A stretch of DNA of 49,993 bases from assembly GCA_002349565.1 (NCBI GenBank), contig DEDN01000034.1, forward strand, positions 1-49,993, given 5' to 3'. The notes below the pieces were generated by a model. The model searched no databases. It had not been told where the DNA came from and worked only from the letters and a program-made list of their open reading frames with translations. This document shows positions 40,571-49,318 of the stretch, piece by piece. Source of the DNA: Alphaproteobacteria bacterium UBA2903 (GTDB lineage: Bacteria; Pseudomonadota; Alphaproteobacteria; CAAGCB01; CAG-977). A program made the translations under genes and the position numbers. Numbering within the stretch: position 1 is the first letter of the stretch; each line of letters starts with the position of its first letter.

Positions 40571-42159
40571 TTCATCAGCTCCGTGTATTTGGACGGAGTA
40601 ATGAACTCCATACTTATTTTATCGGCGAATGTTTTTAAATCTTCTGCGATTTCACGATTGCGTTCTTCCAAGTCGTCGGGAGGATTCAAAAATTGCATGT
40701 ACGGATTATAAAAGTTTTCCTTTTGTGAAGAAAAACCGTCAAATCCCGCCAACATCACTTTTTTAATGCCCAATAAAACCAACATCTGCAAAATCATCGT
40801 GATCGCGTTGTCGATGATTTTGGCTTTATGATTGGTAATTTTGGAAAAATTCATAACATAATCCAACGCTTTGTCTATCGGCGTAACGTTTGACGGTGCT
40901 ATGATTGTTTTATTCTCCTTTATTAAAACGTCGATTAAATGCTCATAACGCTTGGCATTGGAAATAAAAACGTAATCCGTCTTTATCGTCGAAGGAACGC
41001 AGTTGACGCCGACAACGATCGCATTTCTTTCCGACACCGTTTTTAAAATATCGTTTTTATATTCCAGTATGGATGTGCCGGGACCTAACAGCATAATCGA
41101 TTTGTTTTGCAAGATTTCTTTCAACTCCCGTTCCGCCAAGGTGTCATCCAAATCCTTTTCCTGATAATCACGGTAAATCGATTCAATCAGTTTTTCGTCA
41201 AACGTTAATTTTGTATTGTCCGGAATACGGCTTAATACAGATAAAATACCCGAAATTGTCAGCGTCTTTTTCTTTTCCAAATACTGAACGTATTTCGGAT
41301 GAACTTTTGACTGCGCCGAAATGTAATATTCGTATGCGTATCCCCAGCGGGATTTTTCATAAATCTTGATAACATCGCTGTCTATGATTTCCAAAATCTC
41401 GGCAATCGAATAATTCCGGCCGTAATTGTCATTCAAATACATCGCCAACAGTTCGGTACAAGCGTTTCCTGCACTTTTTCCCATACCGTAACACGTCGCA
41501 TCAATAATCAAGTTGCGATCCGTGTGCGCTTTTAAAACTTCGATGCTGTTCGCGTACGCCATCTGAAAATTGTTGTGCGAATGAAAACCGATAGCGGTTT
41601 GCGGATTTAAATTGTGATCAAGCAGATAAAAATAACTCATCAGCTTTTCTTTGTGCAACAAACCGTATGTGTCGACAATGGAAACGCAGTCAGGCGTAAA
41701 CGTGTTGATCCGGTCTATCAAATCCAACATTTCTCTGTCGGAGTATGTCGTAACGGAAACAGGCTGAACGGATACGAAAAAGCCTTTTTCCTTCAGCTGC
41801 CGGCAAAAAGCCAAAGCCGCAGGAATATCTTTCTTTTTAAAAATAACCCGAAAACCGTCAATGAAAGTTTCTTTTGAATCCGGTATGTTTTCTATGCTTG
41901 CCGTTCCGTAGTCAATCATGGCTACCGTCGTTGATTTTTTTTCAACGCCTTTAAAAATTTCATCGAAATCGGAAACGGACGGATTTATTGAACGGCTTAA
42001 ATCCGTTTCACGCCGTTCATCAATAAAACCGATTTCTATAATATCGATGCCGGCTTTATTTAATCGGCGATAAATGCTCCGCATCGTCTTTTTGCCGAAA
42101 TCCCAATCATTGATGAAACCGCCGTCACGCAACGTACAATCAAGAAGCCTTATGTTCAT
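40567..42159 (-). CDS. DRE-TIM aldolase (4-hydroxy-2-oxovalerate aldolase/HMG-CoA lyase type) with an extra C-terminal domain
   Basis: The first ~300 residues of this 530-residue protein form a DRE-TIM barrel: LLDCTLRDGGF (residues 4-14) gives the catalytic arginine-aspartate, IIEIGFIDER follows, and AIGFHSHNNFQMA (about 189-201) is the metal-binding HxH, then DATCYGMGKSAGNACTE. Family members cleave or form C-C bonds using pyruvate or acetyl-CoA-like carbon units. Residues 340-530 form a second Rossmann-like domain (IMLLGPGTSILEYKNDI, then KKVMLAGFDGF) of unknown role. In the operon it sits next to a thiamine-diphosphate enzyme and the CDP-dideoxyhexose genes, suggesting carbon chain building on a sugar. 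Substrate is inferred. Its start overlaps the stop of the upstream gene by four bases (ATGA). Confidence 0.8.
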   Translation of the reverse strand: MNIRLLDCTLRDGGFINDWDFGKKTMRSIYRRLNKAGIDIIEIGFIDERRETDLSRSINPSVSDFDEIFKGVEKKSTTVAMIDYGTASIENIPDSKETFIDGFRVIFKKKDIPAALAFCRQLKEKGFFVSVQPVSVTTYSDREMLDLIDRINTFTPDCVSIVDTYGLLHKEKLMSYFYLLDHNLNPQTAIGFHSHNNFQMAYANSIEVLKAHTDRNLIIDATCYGMGKSAGNACTELLAMYLNDNYGRNYSIAEILEIIDSDVIKIYEKSRWGYAYEYYISAQSKVHPKYVQYLEKKKTLTISGILSVLSRIPDNTKLTFDEKLIESIYRDYQEKDLDDTLAERELKEILQNKSIMLLGPGTSILEYKNDILKTVSERNAIVVGVNCVPSTIKTDYVFISNAKRYEHLIDVLIKENKTIIAPSNVTPIDKALDYVMNFSKITNHKAKIIDNAITMILQMLVLLGIKKVMLAGFDGFSSQKENFYNPYMQFLNPPDDLEERNREIAEDLKTFADKISMEFITPSKYTELMK

Positions 42160-43931
42160 TTCAACATATTCCTTTCAAATTCATCACGCGGCAAAAACGG
42201 ATACATGTCCTCTAAAGAGGGGGATTGCATCGTTCCGTCCGGCAATTTGCGCGCCGACAGTTTCGGGCTGAAAATATAGTCGGGATCAACAACAACTTCG
42301 CACAGCATCGAGCCTTCCGCCGCCAGCATCGTTTGAACCGCTTCATCGACTTTTGACGGATCGGTCAGCCTGAACGCTTTGATGCCGAAAGCTTCGGCTA
42401 CAGCAACAAAATCCGGCAAAGAAACGCCGCTGTTGCGTCCGTCGCCGCAATGACGTCCTTCAAAGAAATTGTTCTGTGTCATTTTAATCGACAGATAACC
42501 GTCGTTGTTGATGACAAAAATTTTAATCGGCAGATTATGATGTTTTATTGTCTGCAATTCCTGCAAATTCATCATAATCGATCCATCTCCGGCAAAACAG
42601 ATTGTTTCCTTTTTGCCGGAAGCTATGCAAACTCCGATCGCCGCCGGTAAATCGTATCCCATCGACGCGTCGCCGGCATTTAATAAAAAGCGTTGATTTT
42701 TTTTGACCATGGCGACCTGATGCGGTCCCACACACGCGAAGCCGTTCGCCATGACAAAGCGTTCTCCGTCCGGCAACAGTTCGGTTAACCGGCGCGTAAA
42801 TGCATAAGCGTTGATTTTATCACCGGTTTGCCGATATTCGGGCGTATGATCGAAATCATATTTTTCTTTTATATCACGGCACCATTTCAGCCATTCGACG
42901 GCATCAATCCTCGGCATTTTTTCAACCAAGGCCGGCAAAAACTCCGCTAAATCCGCACAGACCGGCAAATCGGGCTTGACAAACGGCTTTTTCAGCTCGT
43001 TTTCATCTATGTCAACAACTATTTTGAAGGCTTTCTTGGCAAAATTTTCCCAATTATAGCTGATTTGCCGGATATTGTTGCGTGTTCCCAAAAATAAAAT
43101 GCAGTCGGCATTCTGCAAAACGAAGTTGCCGGCACGTTGCCCGACCGTTCCGAAACGGCCGATATAATGCGGATCGTCTTCGCTGATTTGATCAAAACCG
43201 TTAAAAGTCGTCAAAACGGGCAGATACGCTTTTTCCAATAATGCTGAAAACGTTTTTCCCGTTTTTGATAAACGGATGCCGTGTCCCGCAACAATCAAGG
43301 GACGTTTTGCCGATTGTAATTTGGAAATGACGTCATTGATTTTCAGATCATACAGTCGTTTTTGTGGCCAAATAAATTCTTCCAAATCGTTTTCATCAAT
43401 TACGGCGGCTTGAACGTTAATGGGTATATTAAGCCATACCGGTCCGAAACGGTTATGAGTCGCTTCATATACGGCACGATCCAAATGATATTTTACCGTT
43501 TTAGGATCGCTGATTGTTACAGCGTATTTGCATAAAGAGCGGACGACAGAGATGATATCGACTTCCTGATCGCCTAATTGACGCAAATCGGGCAAATCGG
43601 GGCAGGAATCTTTGCTTGTTGAAAATTTGACTTGCCCCGAAACGAACAGCACCGGAGCCGAATCCGTCCAAGACCCGAACACCCCGTTCAAAGCGTTCAA
43701 TCCCCCGGGGCCGGTTGTTACATTAACGACAGCAAGTTCCTGATTATAGCGGGCGTATCCTTCTGCCGCTATGCCGCATGCCTGTTCATTATGATTGCAA
43801 ATATAAGGAAGAAATTTGCCGATACTGTCGTTCAAGTGCATCGCACCGCCGCCGGAAACCATAAAAACATTGTTAACGGCATATTTTTCTTTTAAACGTT
43901 TGAATATGTAATCGGATACTTTAATCATCAA
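42156..43931 (-). CDS. Thiamine-diphosphate enzyme, acetolactate synthase/YerE-like
   Basis: The 591-residue protein has the three-domain layout of acetohydroxyacid synthase-type ThDP enzymes. The catalytic glutamate is in ICNHNEQACGIAAEGYAR (about residue 46). GPGGLNALNGVFGSWTDSAPVL follows, and the ThDP-binding motif starts GDGSIMMNLQEL (about 446) and ends with INNDGY. In Yersinia, YerE of this family transfers an acetyl group from pyruvate to CDP-3,6-dideoxy-4-ketohexose to make the branched sugar yersiniose. Here the same CDP-dideoxyhexose genes (rfbF, rfbG, rfbH) are in the same operon, so a YerE-like role is likely. The adjacent aldolase may extend or modify the branch. A true acetolactate synthase for amino acid synthesis is less likely in this position. 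Confidence 0.8.
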   Translation of the reverse strand: MMIKVSDYIFKRLKEKYAVNNVFMVSGGGAMHLNDSIGKFLPYICNHNEQACGIAAEGYARYNQELAVVNVTTGPGGLNALNGVFGSWTDSAPVLFVSGQVKFSTSKDSCPDLPDLRQLGDQEVDIISVVRSLCKYAVTISDPKTVKYHLDRAVYEATHNRFGPVWLNIPINVQAAVIDENDLEEFIWPQKRLYDLKINDVISKLQSAKRPLIVAGHGIRLSKTGKTFSALLEKAYLPVLTTFNGFDQISEDDPHYIGRFGTVGQRAGNFVLQNADCILFLGTRNNIRQISYNWENFAKKAFKIVVDIDENELKKPFVKPDLPVCADLAEFLPALVEKMPRIDAVEWLKWCRDIKEKYDFDHTPEYRQTGDKINAYAFTRRLTELLPDGERFVMANGFACVGPHQVAMVKKNQRFLLNAGDASMGYDLPAAIGVCIASGKKETICFAGDGSIMMNLQELQTIKHHNLPIKIFVINNDGYLSIKMTQNNFFEGRHCGDGRNSGVSLPDFVAVAEAFGIKAFRLTDPSKVDEAVQTMLAAEGSMLCEVVVDPDYIFSPKLSARKLPDGTMQSPSLEDMYPFLPRDEFERNMLK

Positions 43932-44770
43932 CTTCTCCCGTTTTCCTTATAGTCGTAAAGTTTTTCCAGTCCTTCCCGCAAAGGCGTGAACGTCATTTCC
44001 GGAAATTCACGCAACAGGCGCGTGTTGTCGCCGGTGTATTCGTTGCCCAATCCGTCGCCGCAGATAATGGAAATATCCCTACCGGAAATGTCTTTGACCG
44101 TTTCGGCGATTTCGCGCAGTTCGCAACTTTTTGACGGCGTAACGTTGATAATGTTTTGATTCGGCTGATTTTCGATGAAATGCCGGACGATGCGAATTAA
44201 ATTGTCAACCCACAGATAATCAAAAACGACGTTTTTATTGATAGCGATGTCTTCGCCTTTTATCGCTTGATTGATCGCATAGCTCGGGAAGCGGCTTTCC
44301 TTTTCGCCGTACCCGTAACAGGCGAAGATGTTCAGGCAAACGATGTCGGCTCTGTCTTTGATTTTTTGAGCGATCATCATTTTCGATTTGCCGTAAAGGT
44401 CTTCTGGAATGAAAGAGCCGATTTCGTCTTCTTTGACTTTATGCAAAGAACGGGACTTGCCGTACATCGCACCCGAACCGAACAAAATCATTCTTGTATC
44501 CGTCCGTTTCGCCGACAGCAGATTGTCAACCATCGCCAGATTATCTTCAATCGTCGTATCAACGTCTTGTATGCCGCGCTCCCCGCCGGTCGATCCGCAA
44601 TGGACAATGAAATCAATATCGTTTGCGGCAAAAAAATCTTTGACAGCAATCGTGTCGCGCAAATCCAATCCGGCACTGCGCGGCGTCAACAGCGTATAAT
44701 CGTCCTGCAATCCCCGTTTCAGGTTTTGCCCGACAAATCCGCCCGATCCTGTCAGAAGAAGTTTTTTCAT
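43928..44770 (-). CDS. NAD(P)-dependent sugar reductase/epimerase (SDR)
   Basis: The 280-residue enzyme has the SDR nucleotide-binding loop LLLTGSGGFVGQNLKRGL and a YxxxK active site in PEDLYGKSKMMIAQKI. IFACYGYGEKESRFPSYAI and FDYLWVDNLIRIV follow the GDP-fucose synthase/CDP-abequose synthase pattern. In this operon it is a candidate for the reductase that completes the CDP-4-keto-3,6-dideoxy (or branched) sugar, as YerF does. Two in-frame ATG codons exist (44776 and 44770). I prefer 44770 because GGGAG lies eight bases upstream of it but only three bases before the first. It overlaps the RfbH stop and the next gene's start. Confidence 0.82.
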   Translation of the reverse strand: MKKLLLTGSGGFVGQNLKRGLQDDYTLLTPRSAGLDLRDTIAVKDFFAANDIDFIVHCGSTGGERGIQDVDTTIEDNLAMVDNLLSAKRTDTRMILFGSGAMYGKSRSLHKVKEDEIGSFIPEDLYGKSKMMIAQKIKDRADIVCLNIFACYGYGEKESRFPSYAINQAIKGEDIAINKNVVFDYLWVDNLIRIVRHFIENQPNQNIINVTPSKSCELREIAETVKDISGRDISIICGDGLGNEYTGDNTRLLREFPEMTFTPLREGLEKLYDYKENGRS

Positions 44771-46131
44771 CAGCATTTCTCCCTGATGAAATCGTGGAAG
44801 ACTTTGCTTGTTTGCTTCATATCTTCGACCGTAACGTTTTGCGCGACGCCGACCCAGAACGTGTGCTTCATAATAAAGTCGGTTACGGGCAAAGCCTTGT
44901 AATCATCTTCGGTCAGATCGCGCGAATTTTTCAACTTGCCGCCGCCGATCCGTAACGGCAGGTCGTTCGTCGTGATCATCGGCTGGCGCAACAGGTTTCC
45001 GGCGAACAGCTGACGCGTGCCGATGCCGTGCGCTTCCAGATATTCGACCAGTTGTTGCTTGGTGAAAGGCGCGTCCTCCCTGACGGAAATCAGAAAGCCG
45101 AACCACGACGGCTGACACTTTTCGTTATGGGACGGCAAAATCAGATAGTCCCGCAAGTCCGCCAATTCTTTCAGCAACGTTTCGGCGTTGTCGCGGCGGA
45201 TCTTTAAAAAGCCGTCCAGCCTGTCCAACTGCGCGACGCCGCAGGCCGCCTGCCAATCCGTGATTTTCAGGTTATAGCCGACGTGGGAGTAGGTGTATTT
45301 ATGGTCGTAGCCTTCGGGCAGATTGCCGAGCTTCATCTTAAAGCGCGCATGACAAGTGTCATCTCTCCCCGGCTGACACCAGCAATCCCGTCCCCAGTCG
45401 CGAACAGACAGAATGATTCTGTGCAGTTTTGCATCGTTCGTGATGACCGCGCCGCCCTCGCCCATCGTCAAATGGTGAGCAGGATAAAACGAAAACGTCC
45501 CGATGTGTCCGATTGTTCCCGCATATTTGCCGTCCCATTTCGCACCCAAAGCGTCGCAAGAGTCTTCAATCAGCCACAAATCGTGCTTTTTGCAGATTTC
45601 GACGATTTTATCCATGTCATACATATTGCCGAGCGTATGCGCCAGAAAGACGCACTTTGTCTTTGGTGAAATCGCTTCTTCGATTTTGGTGATGTCGATG
45701 TTGTAAGTGCCGATTTCGGAATCGACGAAAACAGGAACAAGTCCGTTTTGAAAAATCGGATTGACGGTCGTCGGGAACCCCGCCGCGACGGCAATGACTT
45801 CATCGCCTTTTTTCAGTCGCTTTTCGCCCAGTTTCGGGGACGTCAACGCGGTCAACGCTAGCAAATTCGCGCTGGAGCCGCTGTTCGTCGTCAAAGCGAA
45901 TTTCACGCCCAGCTTTTCGGCGAACTTCTTTTCAAATTCGGCGTTGAAGCGTCCTGCCGTCAGCCACATATCCAAGCTGGCTTCGACCATATTGCACAGT
46001 TCTTCTTCCCCGAGCTTTTTGCCCGAGGCGGGAATATAATCCGCCCGTTTTTTATCGGGACGGACCTGCCGGTAGTATTCTTTGGACAGTTCCAAGATTT
46101 TTGCTTTGATTTGTTCCGCCGTTTCAGTCAT
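44770..46131 (-). CDS. rfbH: CDP-6-deoxy-L-threo-D-glycero-4-hexulose-3-dehydrase (RfbH/DdhC)
   Basis: The 453-residue protein is a member of the DegT/DnrJ aminotransferase fold that has become a 3-dehydrase. The usual PLP-binding lysine is replaced by histidine: FSFYPAHHLTMGEGG, with the key histidine at residues 219-220, matching the RfbH/E1 type. A cysteine cluster, RDCWCQPGRDDTC, fits the [2Fe-2S] site of the same enzyme. It uses PMP and electrons from a partner reductase (E3) to remove the 3-hydroxyl from CDP-4-keto-6-deoxyglucose. No E3 reductase gene is in the window. It is the third step of CDP-3,6-dideoxyhexose synthesis and lies downstream of rfbF and rfbG. Confidence 0.92.
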   Translation of the reverse strand: MTETAEQIKAKILELSKEYYRQVRPDKKRADYIPASGKKLGEEELCNMVEASLDMWLTAGRFNAEFEKKFAEKLGVKFALTTNSGSSANLLALTALTSPKLGEKRLKKGDEVIAVAAGFPTTVNPIFQNGLVPVFVDSEIGTYNIDITKIEEAISPKTKCVFLAHTLGNMYDMDKIVEICKKHDLWLIEDSCDALGAKWDGKYAGTIGHIGTFSFYPAHHLTMGEGGAVITNDAKLHRIILSVRDWGRDCWCQPGRDDTCHARFKMKLGNLPEGYDHKYTYSHVGYNLKITDWQAACGVAQLDRLDGFLKIRRDNAETLLKELADLRDYLILPSHNEKCQPSWFGFLISVREDAPFTKQQLVEYLEAHGIGTRQLFAGNLLRQPMITTNDLPLRIGGGKLKNSRDLTEDDYKALPVTDFIMKHTFWVGVAQNVTVEDMKQTSKVFHDFIREKC

Positions 46132-47339
46132 TAAAAAACCTCATTTGAAAAAACAGTTGTCCCGTTTTTGATTTCAGTATTGTCGGGGACAATGATTGAT
46201 TTGCGTCCGCCGTTGAAAACGAAGCGGACATCTTTTCCGATTGTTACATTTTTGCCGATAATCAGCGCGTTTTCAGCGGGATTGCAGTTCTCTACAAACA
46301 ATTCCCCGCTTGCCCCGTCTTCAACGCAAACGGCATTCGGATATTCGACTTTGACAGGAATGACAGAGGACAACTTGTTTCGTTTTTGCCATTGTTTTCT
46401 GAAATTGCCCTCAACGCCGCGCCGTTTGATTTTTACCCTGTTTTCCAAATCCTTCAAAAATCCGTTTATGCAAGCCGTCAAAGCGCTTGTGTAAAAATAC
46501 GGACAAAAAGCATAATGTTTCTTCAGATTTTTAAACAAACCCGTGCGTTCATACTTCAAATTCTTGCTGAAATAAAAATCAAGGATATGCTTTTGAAGCA
46601 CCCACTTCTTTTCGGCGCGGAACGCAGATTTTGAAAGCATGCCGCAATCAACATAACCGTTTAAAATATCCAAATAATATTGCCCGAAAATTTTTTCGAC
46701 GATATAACCCGGCTTGTCCCAAATCTTTTGATTTTGTCCGAAATGCCTATTGACAACGATTGCCTCCTTTTTGTCGGCAACCATTTGCAGCACGATTTCC
46801 GTCTGCGCCAGTTGTTTGTCGGCATGTGTGGAAAAACCGGCGATTTTTTCCAAATCGTCATCCCAGACACCAAACGCCCCAATCCAAGTGGTCAAAAACG
46901 AAGCTTCTTTTACAAATTCGTTCAAGCTGTGACAAAAACAATCCGTTTTTTGGTCTTTGTCCGTAAAAAACAAAACGGGACGTTTTTCCGCATTTTCTTT
47001 GACGACAGTCAAAACCGTCTTTACACCGTCATCGGCAAAACAAAGCGTATCGTTGGCAAGTTTTCTGAATATCCCGCGCGCCAATCGAAGCGACTTTTCA
47101 AAGTTTTTATCGGCAATATCCTGTTCGTTGCGGGAATAAATAATTTTATCGCCGTATTTATCCGTAAACACTTTTGCAATTTCAGGCGTTGCGTCCGTCG
47201 AAGCGTTATCCGAAACGACAATTTCAACTTCGTTCCCGTTTTGAAAAACAGAGGTTTGCGTAATCGAACGCAGCGTGCGGTACAAAAAAGCCGCGCGATT
47301 TCGTGTCGGAATGCAAATGGACAGCAAAGGGTTTGTCAT
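46131..47339 (-). CDS. Family 2 glycosyltransferase (abequosyltransferase-like)
   Basis: The 402-residue protein begins as a GT2: LLSICIPTRNRAAFLYRTLRSI, VVSDNASTD, then a stretch with KNFEKSLRLARGIF and LCFADDG where the DxD-type motif is expected. The length and the DNASTD and NxE patterns resemble WbaV/RfbV-type dideoxyhexosyltransferases, which attach abequose or tyvelose to the O-antigen. The operon makes a CDP-3,6-dideoxyhexose, which supports that role. The C-terminal ~90 residues (from about 310) look like a small left-handed strand-rich domain (NALIIGKNVTIGKDVRFVF). The start overlaps the rfbG stop by four bases. Confidence 0.75.
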   Translation of the reverse strand: MTNPLLSICIPTRNRAAFLYRTLRSITQTSVFQNGNEVEIVVSDNASTDATPEIAKVFTDKYGDKIIYSRNEQDIADKNFEKSLRLARGIFRKLANDTLCFADDGVKTVLTVVKENAEKRPVLFFTDKDQKTDCFCHSLNEFVKEASFLTTWIGAFGVWDDDLEKIAGFSTHADKQLAQTEIVLQMVADKKEAIVVNRHFGQNQKIWDKPGYIVEKIFGQYYLDILNGYVDCGMLSKSAFRAEKKWVLQKHILDFYFSKNLKYERTGLFKNLKKHYAFCPYFYTSALTACINGFLKDLENRVKIKRRGVEGNFRKQWQKRNKLSSVIPVKVEYPNAVCVEDGASGELFVENCNPAENALIIGKNVTIGKDVRFVFNGGRKSIIVPDNTEIKNGTTVFSNEVF

Positions 47340-48397
47340 TTTTGTTCGCTTTCAAACAGTTCGATTTGTTGCGATGTAAAGCCCGTCATTTCTTCACCCG
47401 CATAAAAACGACGATACCAGTCAACCGTTTCTTTAATCGCTTTTTCAGCCGTCCATGTCGGGTGCCAATCCAGTTCCCGCGCCGCCTTTTCAACATTCAG
47501 CATCAGCAGTCCCGCTTCGTGCAGATCGTCGCGTTTGTGAACGACAACCTCGCCTTTTTTGTAAGCGGCAACGACTAGCTTTGCGACTTCCGCAACAGTC
47601 AGAACGCTGTCTTCGTTCGGACCGAAGTTATAGCCCTGCGCATACCGTGCGCCGTCCTCATACAGCTTTTGCGCCAAAGTCATATAACCCGACAACGGTT
47701 CCAAAACGTGCTGCCACGGACGTACCGCGACAGGATTGCGGATTTCGATTTTTTCGCCTTTATTTATGGCGCGGATACAGTCGGGAATCAGGCGATCAAG
47801 CGCCCAGTCGCCGCCGCCGATAACGTTCCCCGCCCGCGCCGTCGCCATGGCATAGCCGTCTTCGCCCTGCAAAAACGAACGGCGATAGGATGCTGACAGA
47901 ATTTCAACGCACCCTTTCGATGACGAATACGGGTCGAATCCGCCCATCGGACAGTCTTCCGTGTAGCCCTTCGCGACTTCTTTGTTTTCATAGCATTTGT
48001 CCGTCGTAACATTGACAAACGCTTTGACCGAACCGCATTTACGAGCGGCTTCAAGCACGTTCAGCGTACCAATGACGTTCGTTTCGTAGGTCAGCACGGG
48101 CTCCGCATAACTTAGCCGCACCAACGGCTGAGCCGCCAGATGAAACACGATTTCCGGCTTGAAATCGTTAAACGTTTTTTCCAGCAAATCGCGGTCAAGG
48201 ATATTCCCGAACACGGTCGGCACTTTTTCGGAAATCCGCAACGCGTCAAACATAGACGGAACCGTATTCGGCTTCAAAGCATATCCCCGCACGTCCGCGC
48301 CCAGCTTTTTCAGCCACAAAACCAGCCAGCTGCCTTTAAAGCCTGTTGCTCCCGTTACCAAAACGCGTTTGTTTTTATAGAAATCGGAAAAAGTCAT
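47336..48397 (-). CDS. rfbG: CDP-glucose 4,6-dehydratase
   Basis: The 353-residue enzyme is an extended SDR that converts CDP-glucose to CDP-4-keto-6-deoxyglucose. Motifs: VLVTGATGFKGSWLVLWL (residues 13-30; FKGSW is typical of RfbG), FHLAAQPLVRLSYAEP, the TDKCYENKE active-site region and DPYSSSKGC with catalytic tyrosine and lysine, then NVIGGGDWALDRLIPD and RPWQHVLEPLSGYM. Length and motifs agree closely with RfbG/DdhB. It follows rfbF by three bases, a standard gene order. Confidence 0.95.
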   Translation of the reverse strand: MTFSDFYKNKRVLVTGATGFKGSWLVLWLKKLGADVRGYALKPNTVPSMFDALRISEKVPTVFGNILDRDLLEKTFNDFKPEIVFHLAAQPLVRLSYAEPVLTYETNVIGTLNVLEAARKCGSVKAFVNVTTDKCYENKEVAKGYTEDCPMGGFDPYSSSKGCVEILSASYRRSFLQGEDGYAMATARAGNVIGGGDWALDRLIPDCIRAINKGEKIEIRNPVAVRPWQHVLEPLSGYMTLAQKLYEDGARYAQGYNFGPNEDSVLTVAEVAKLVVAAYKKGEVVVHKRDDLHEAGLLMLNVEKAARELDWHPTWTAEKAIKETVDWYRRFYAGEEMTGFTSQQIELFESEQK

Positions 48398-48400
48398 TGT

Positions 48401-49180
48401 TCACCGCCATTTCGCCCACGGAGCTTTTCCCGCCGTCCACAAATCGTTCAGCTGGATTTTGTCGCGCAACATATCCATCGGTTGCCAGAATCCGCGATGC
48501 TTGTAAGCGTTCAACTGTCCGTCATGCGCCAGATTTTCCAACGGAGCGCGTTCAAAAATCACATCGTCGCCGTTGGGGATATAGTCGAATACTTCGGGCT
48601 GACAGACAAAGAAACCGCCGTTTATCCAACTTTCCTCACCTTTGGGTTTTTCCATAAAGGACGTAATCATATTGTCGTCTTTGATAACCAACGCGCCGAA
48701 ACGTCCCGCCAGCTGAACCGCCGTCATGGTGCAAAGCTTGCCCGAATCTTTGTGCGATTGAATCAAAGCGCCAATATCAACATCGGAAACGCCGTCACCG
48801 TACGTCAGCATAAACGGTTCGTTGCCGACATATTCCCGCGCCCGTTTGATGCGTCCGCCCGTCATGGTGTCCTGTCCCGTGTAGAGCATTGTCACGCGCC
48901 ACGGCTCATTGCGCGTTTTATGAATTTCAACGGAATTGTTTTTTAAATCGACCGTGATATCGGAATACTGCTGATAATAATTCACAAAGTATTCCTTGAT
49001 GACATGGGATTTATACCCCGTCAGCACGATAAAATCATCAAACCCGTAATGGGAATAGATTTTCATAATGTGCCATAAAATCGGGTATCCGCCGATTTCG
49101 ACCATAGGCTTGGGCTTCAGGGTAGTTTCCTCCCCCAAACGAGTCCCCAATCCGCCTGCCAAAATTAAAACTTTCATCAA
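48401..49180 (-). CDS. rfbF: Glucose-1-phosphate cytidylyltransferase
   Basis: The 259-residue protein forms CDP-glucose from CTP and glucose 1-phosphate, the first step toward CDP-3,6-dideoxyhexoses. LILAGGLGTRLGEETTLKPKPMVEIG is split by the nucleotide-binding loop GGLGTRL (residues 8-14), and FMLTYGDGVSDVD, TAVQLAGRFGAL and FFVCQPEVFDYI follow, all typical of RfbF/DdhA. The length is as usual. AGGAAGA lies before the ATG at 49180, and the 87-bp structured element ends 22 bases upstream. This is the first gene after that element. Confidence 0.95.
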   Translation of the reverse strand: MMKVLILAGGLGTRLGEETTLKPKPMVEIGGYPILWHIMKIYSHYGFDDFIVLTGYKSHVIKEYFVNYYQQYSDITVDLKNNSVEIHKTRNEPWRVTMLYTGQDTMTGGRIKRAREYVGNEPFMLTYGDGVSDVDIGALIQSHKDSGKLCTMTAVQLAGRFGALVIKDDNMITSFMEKPKGEESWINGGFFVCQPEVFDYIPNGDDVIFERAPLENLAHDGQLNAYKHRGFWQPMDMLRDKIQLNDLWTAGKAPWAKWR

Positions 49181-49202
49181 AATCTTCCTTTTCCTACACA
49201 GC

Positions 49203-49289
49203 GAACGGGAGCTGCAAAAACAAAGTGCTTTGACACTTGTCCCCGAATTTTAAGCGTTTGGCTCTGGACATGTTCGAGGCATCCCGTTC
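49203..49289 (-). ncRNA. Structured leader element B (87 bp) with a variable stretch complementary to the tail fibre 2 leader
   Basis: On the minus strand it starts gaacggga and ends tcccgttc (8-bp closing stem). Positions 11-17 (cctcgaa) pair with 43-49 (ttcgggg). A small AGC/GCT hairpin (27-37) and catgtccag are shared with element A, and the first 49 positions align without gaps. Positions 60-77 are the exact complement of the tail fibre 2 leader at 32466-32483. The variable stretches of A and B both end at position 77 but differ in sequence. The element ends 22 bases before rfbF. A G11 tract lies on its far side. It may be an mRNA leader structure, a processed antisense RNA, or a DNA-level site. 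Confidence 0.7.
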
Positions 49290-49307
49290 ATAACTTCTCT
49301 TTTTAAT

Positions 49308-49318
49308 GGGGGGGGGGG
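49308..49318. repeat. G11 homopolymer tract upstream of element B
   Basis: Eleven G on the + strand lie between a partial GT2 gene and the rfb leader element. On the + strand they are followed directly by a perfect TATAAT (49319-49324), but no -35 sequence is visible at the right distance. On the minus strand, the direction of the rfb operon, no clear promoter uses the tract. It may vary in length and alter expression, but the mechanism is unclear. Confidence 0.8.
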
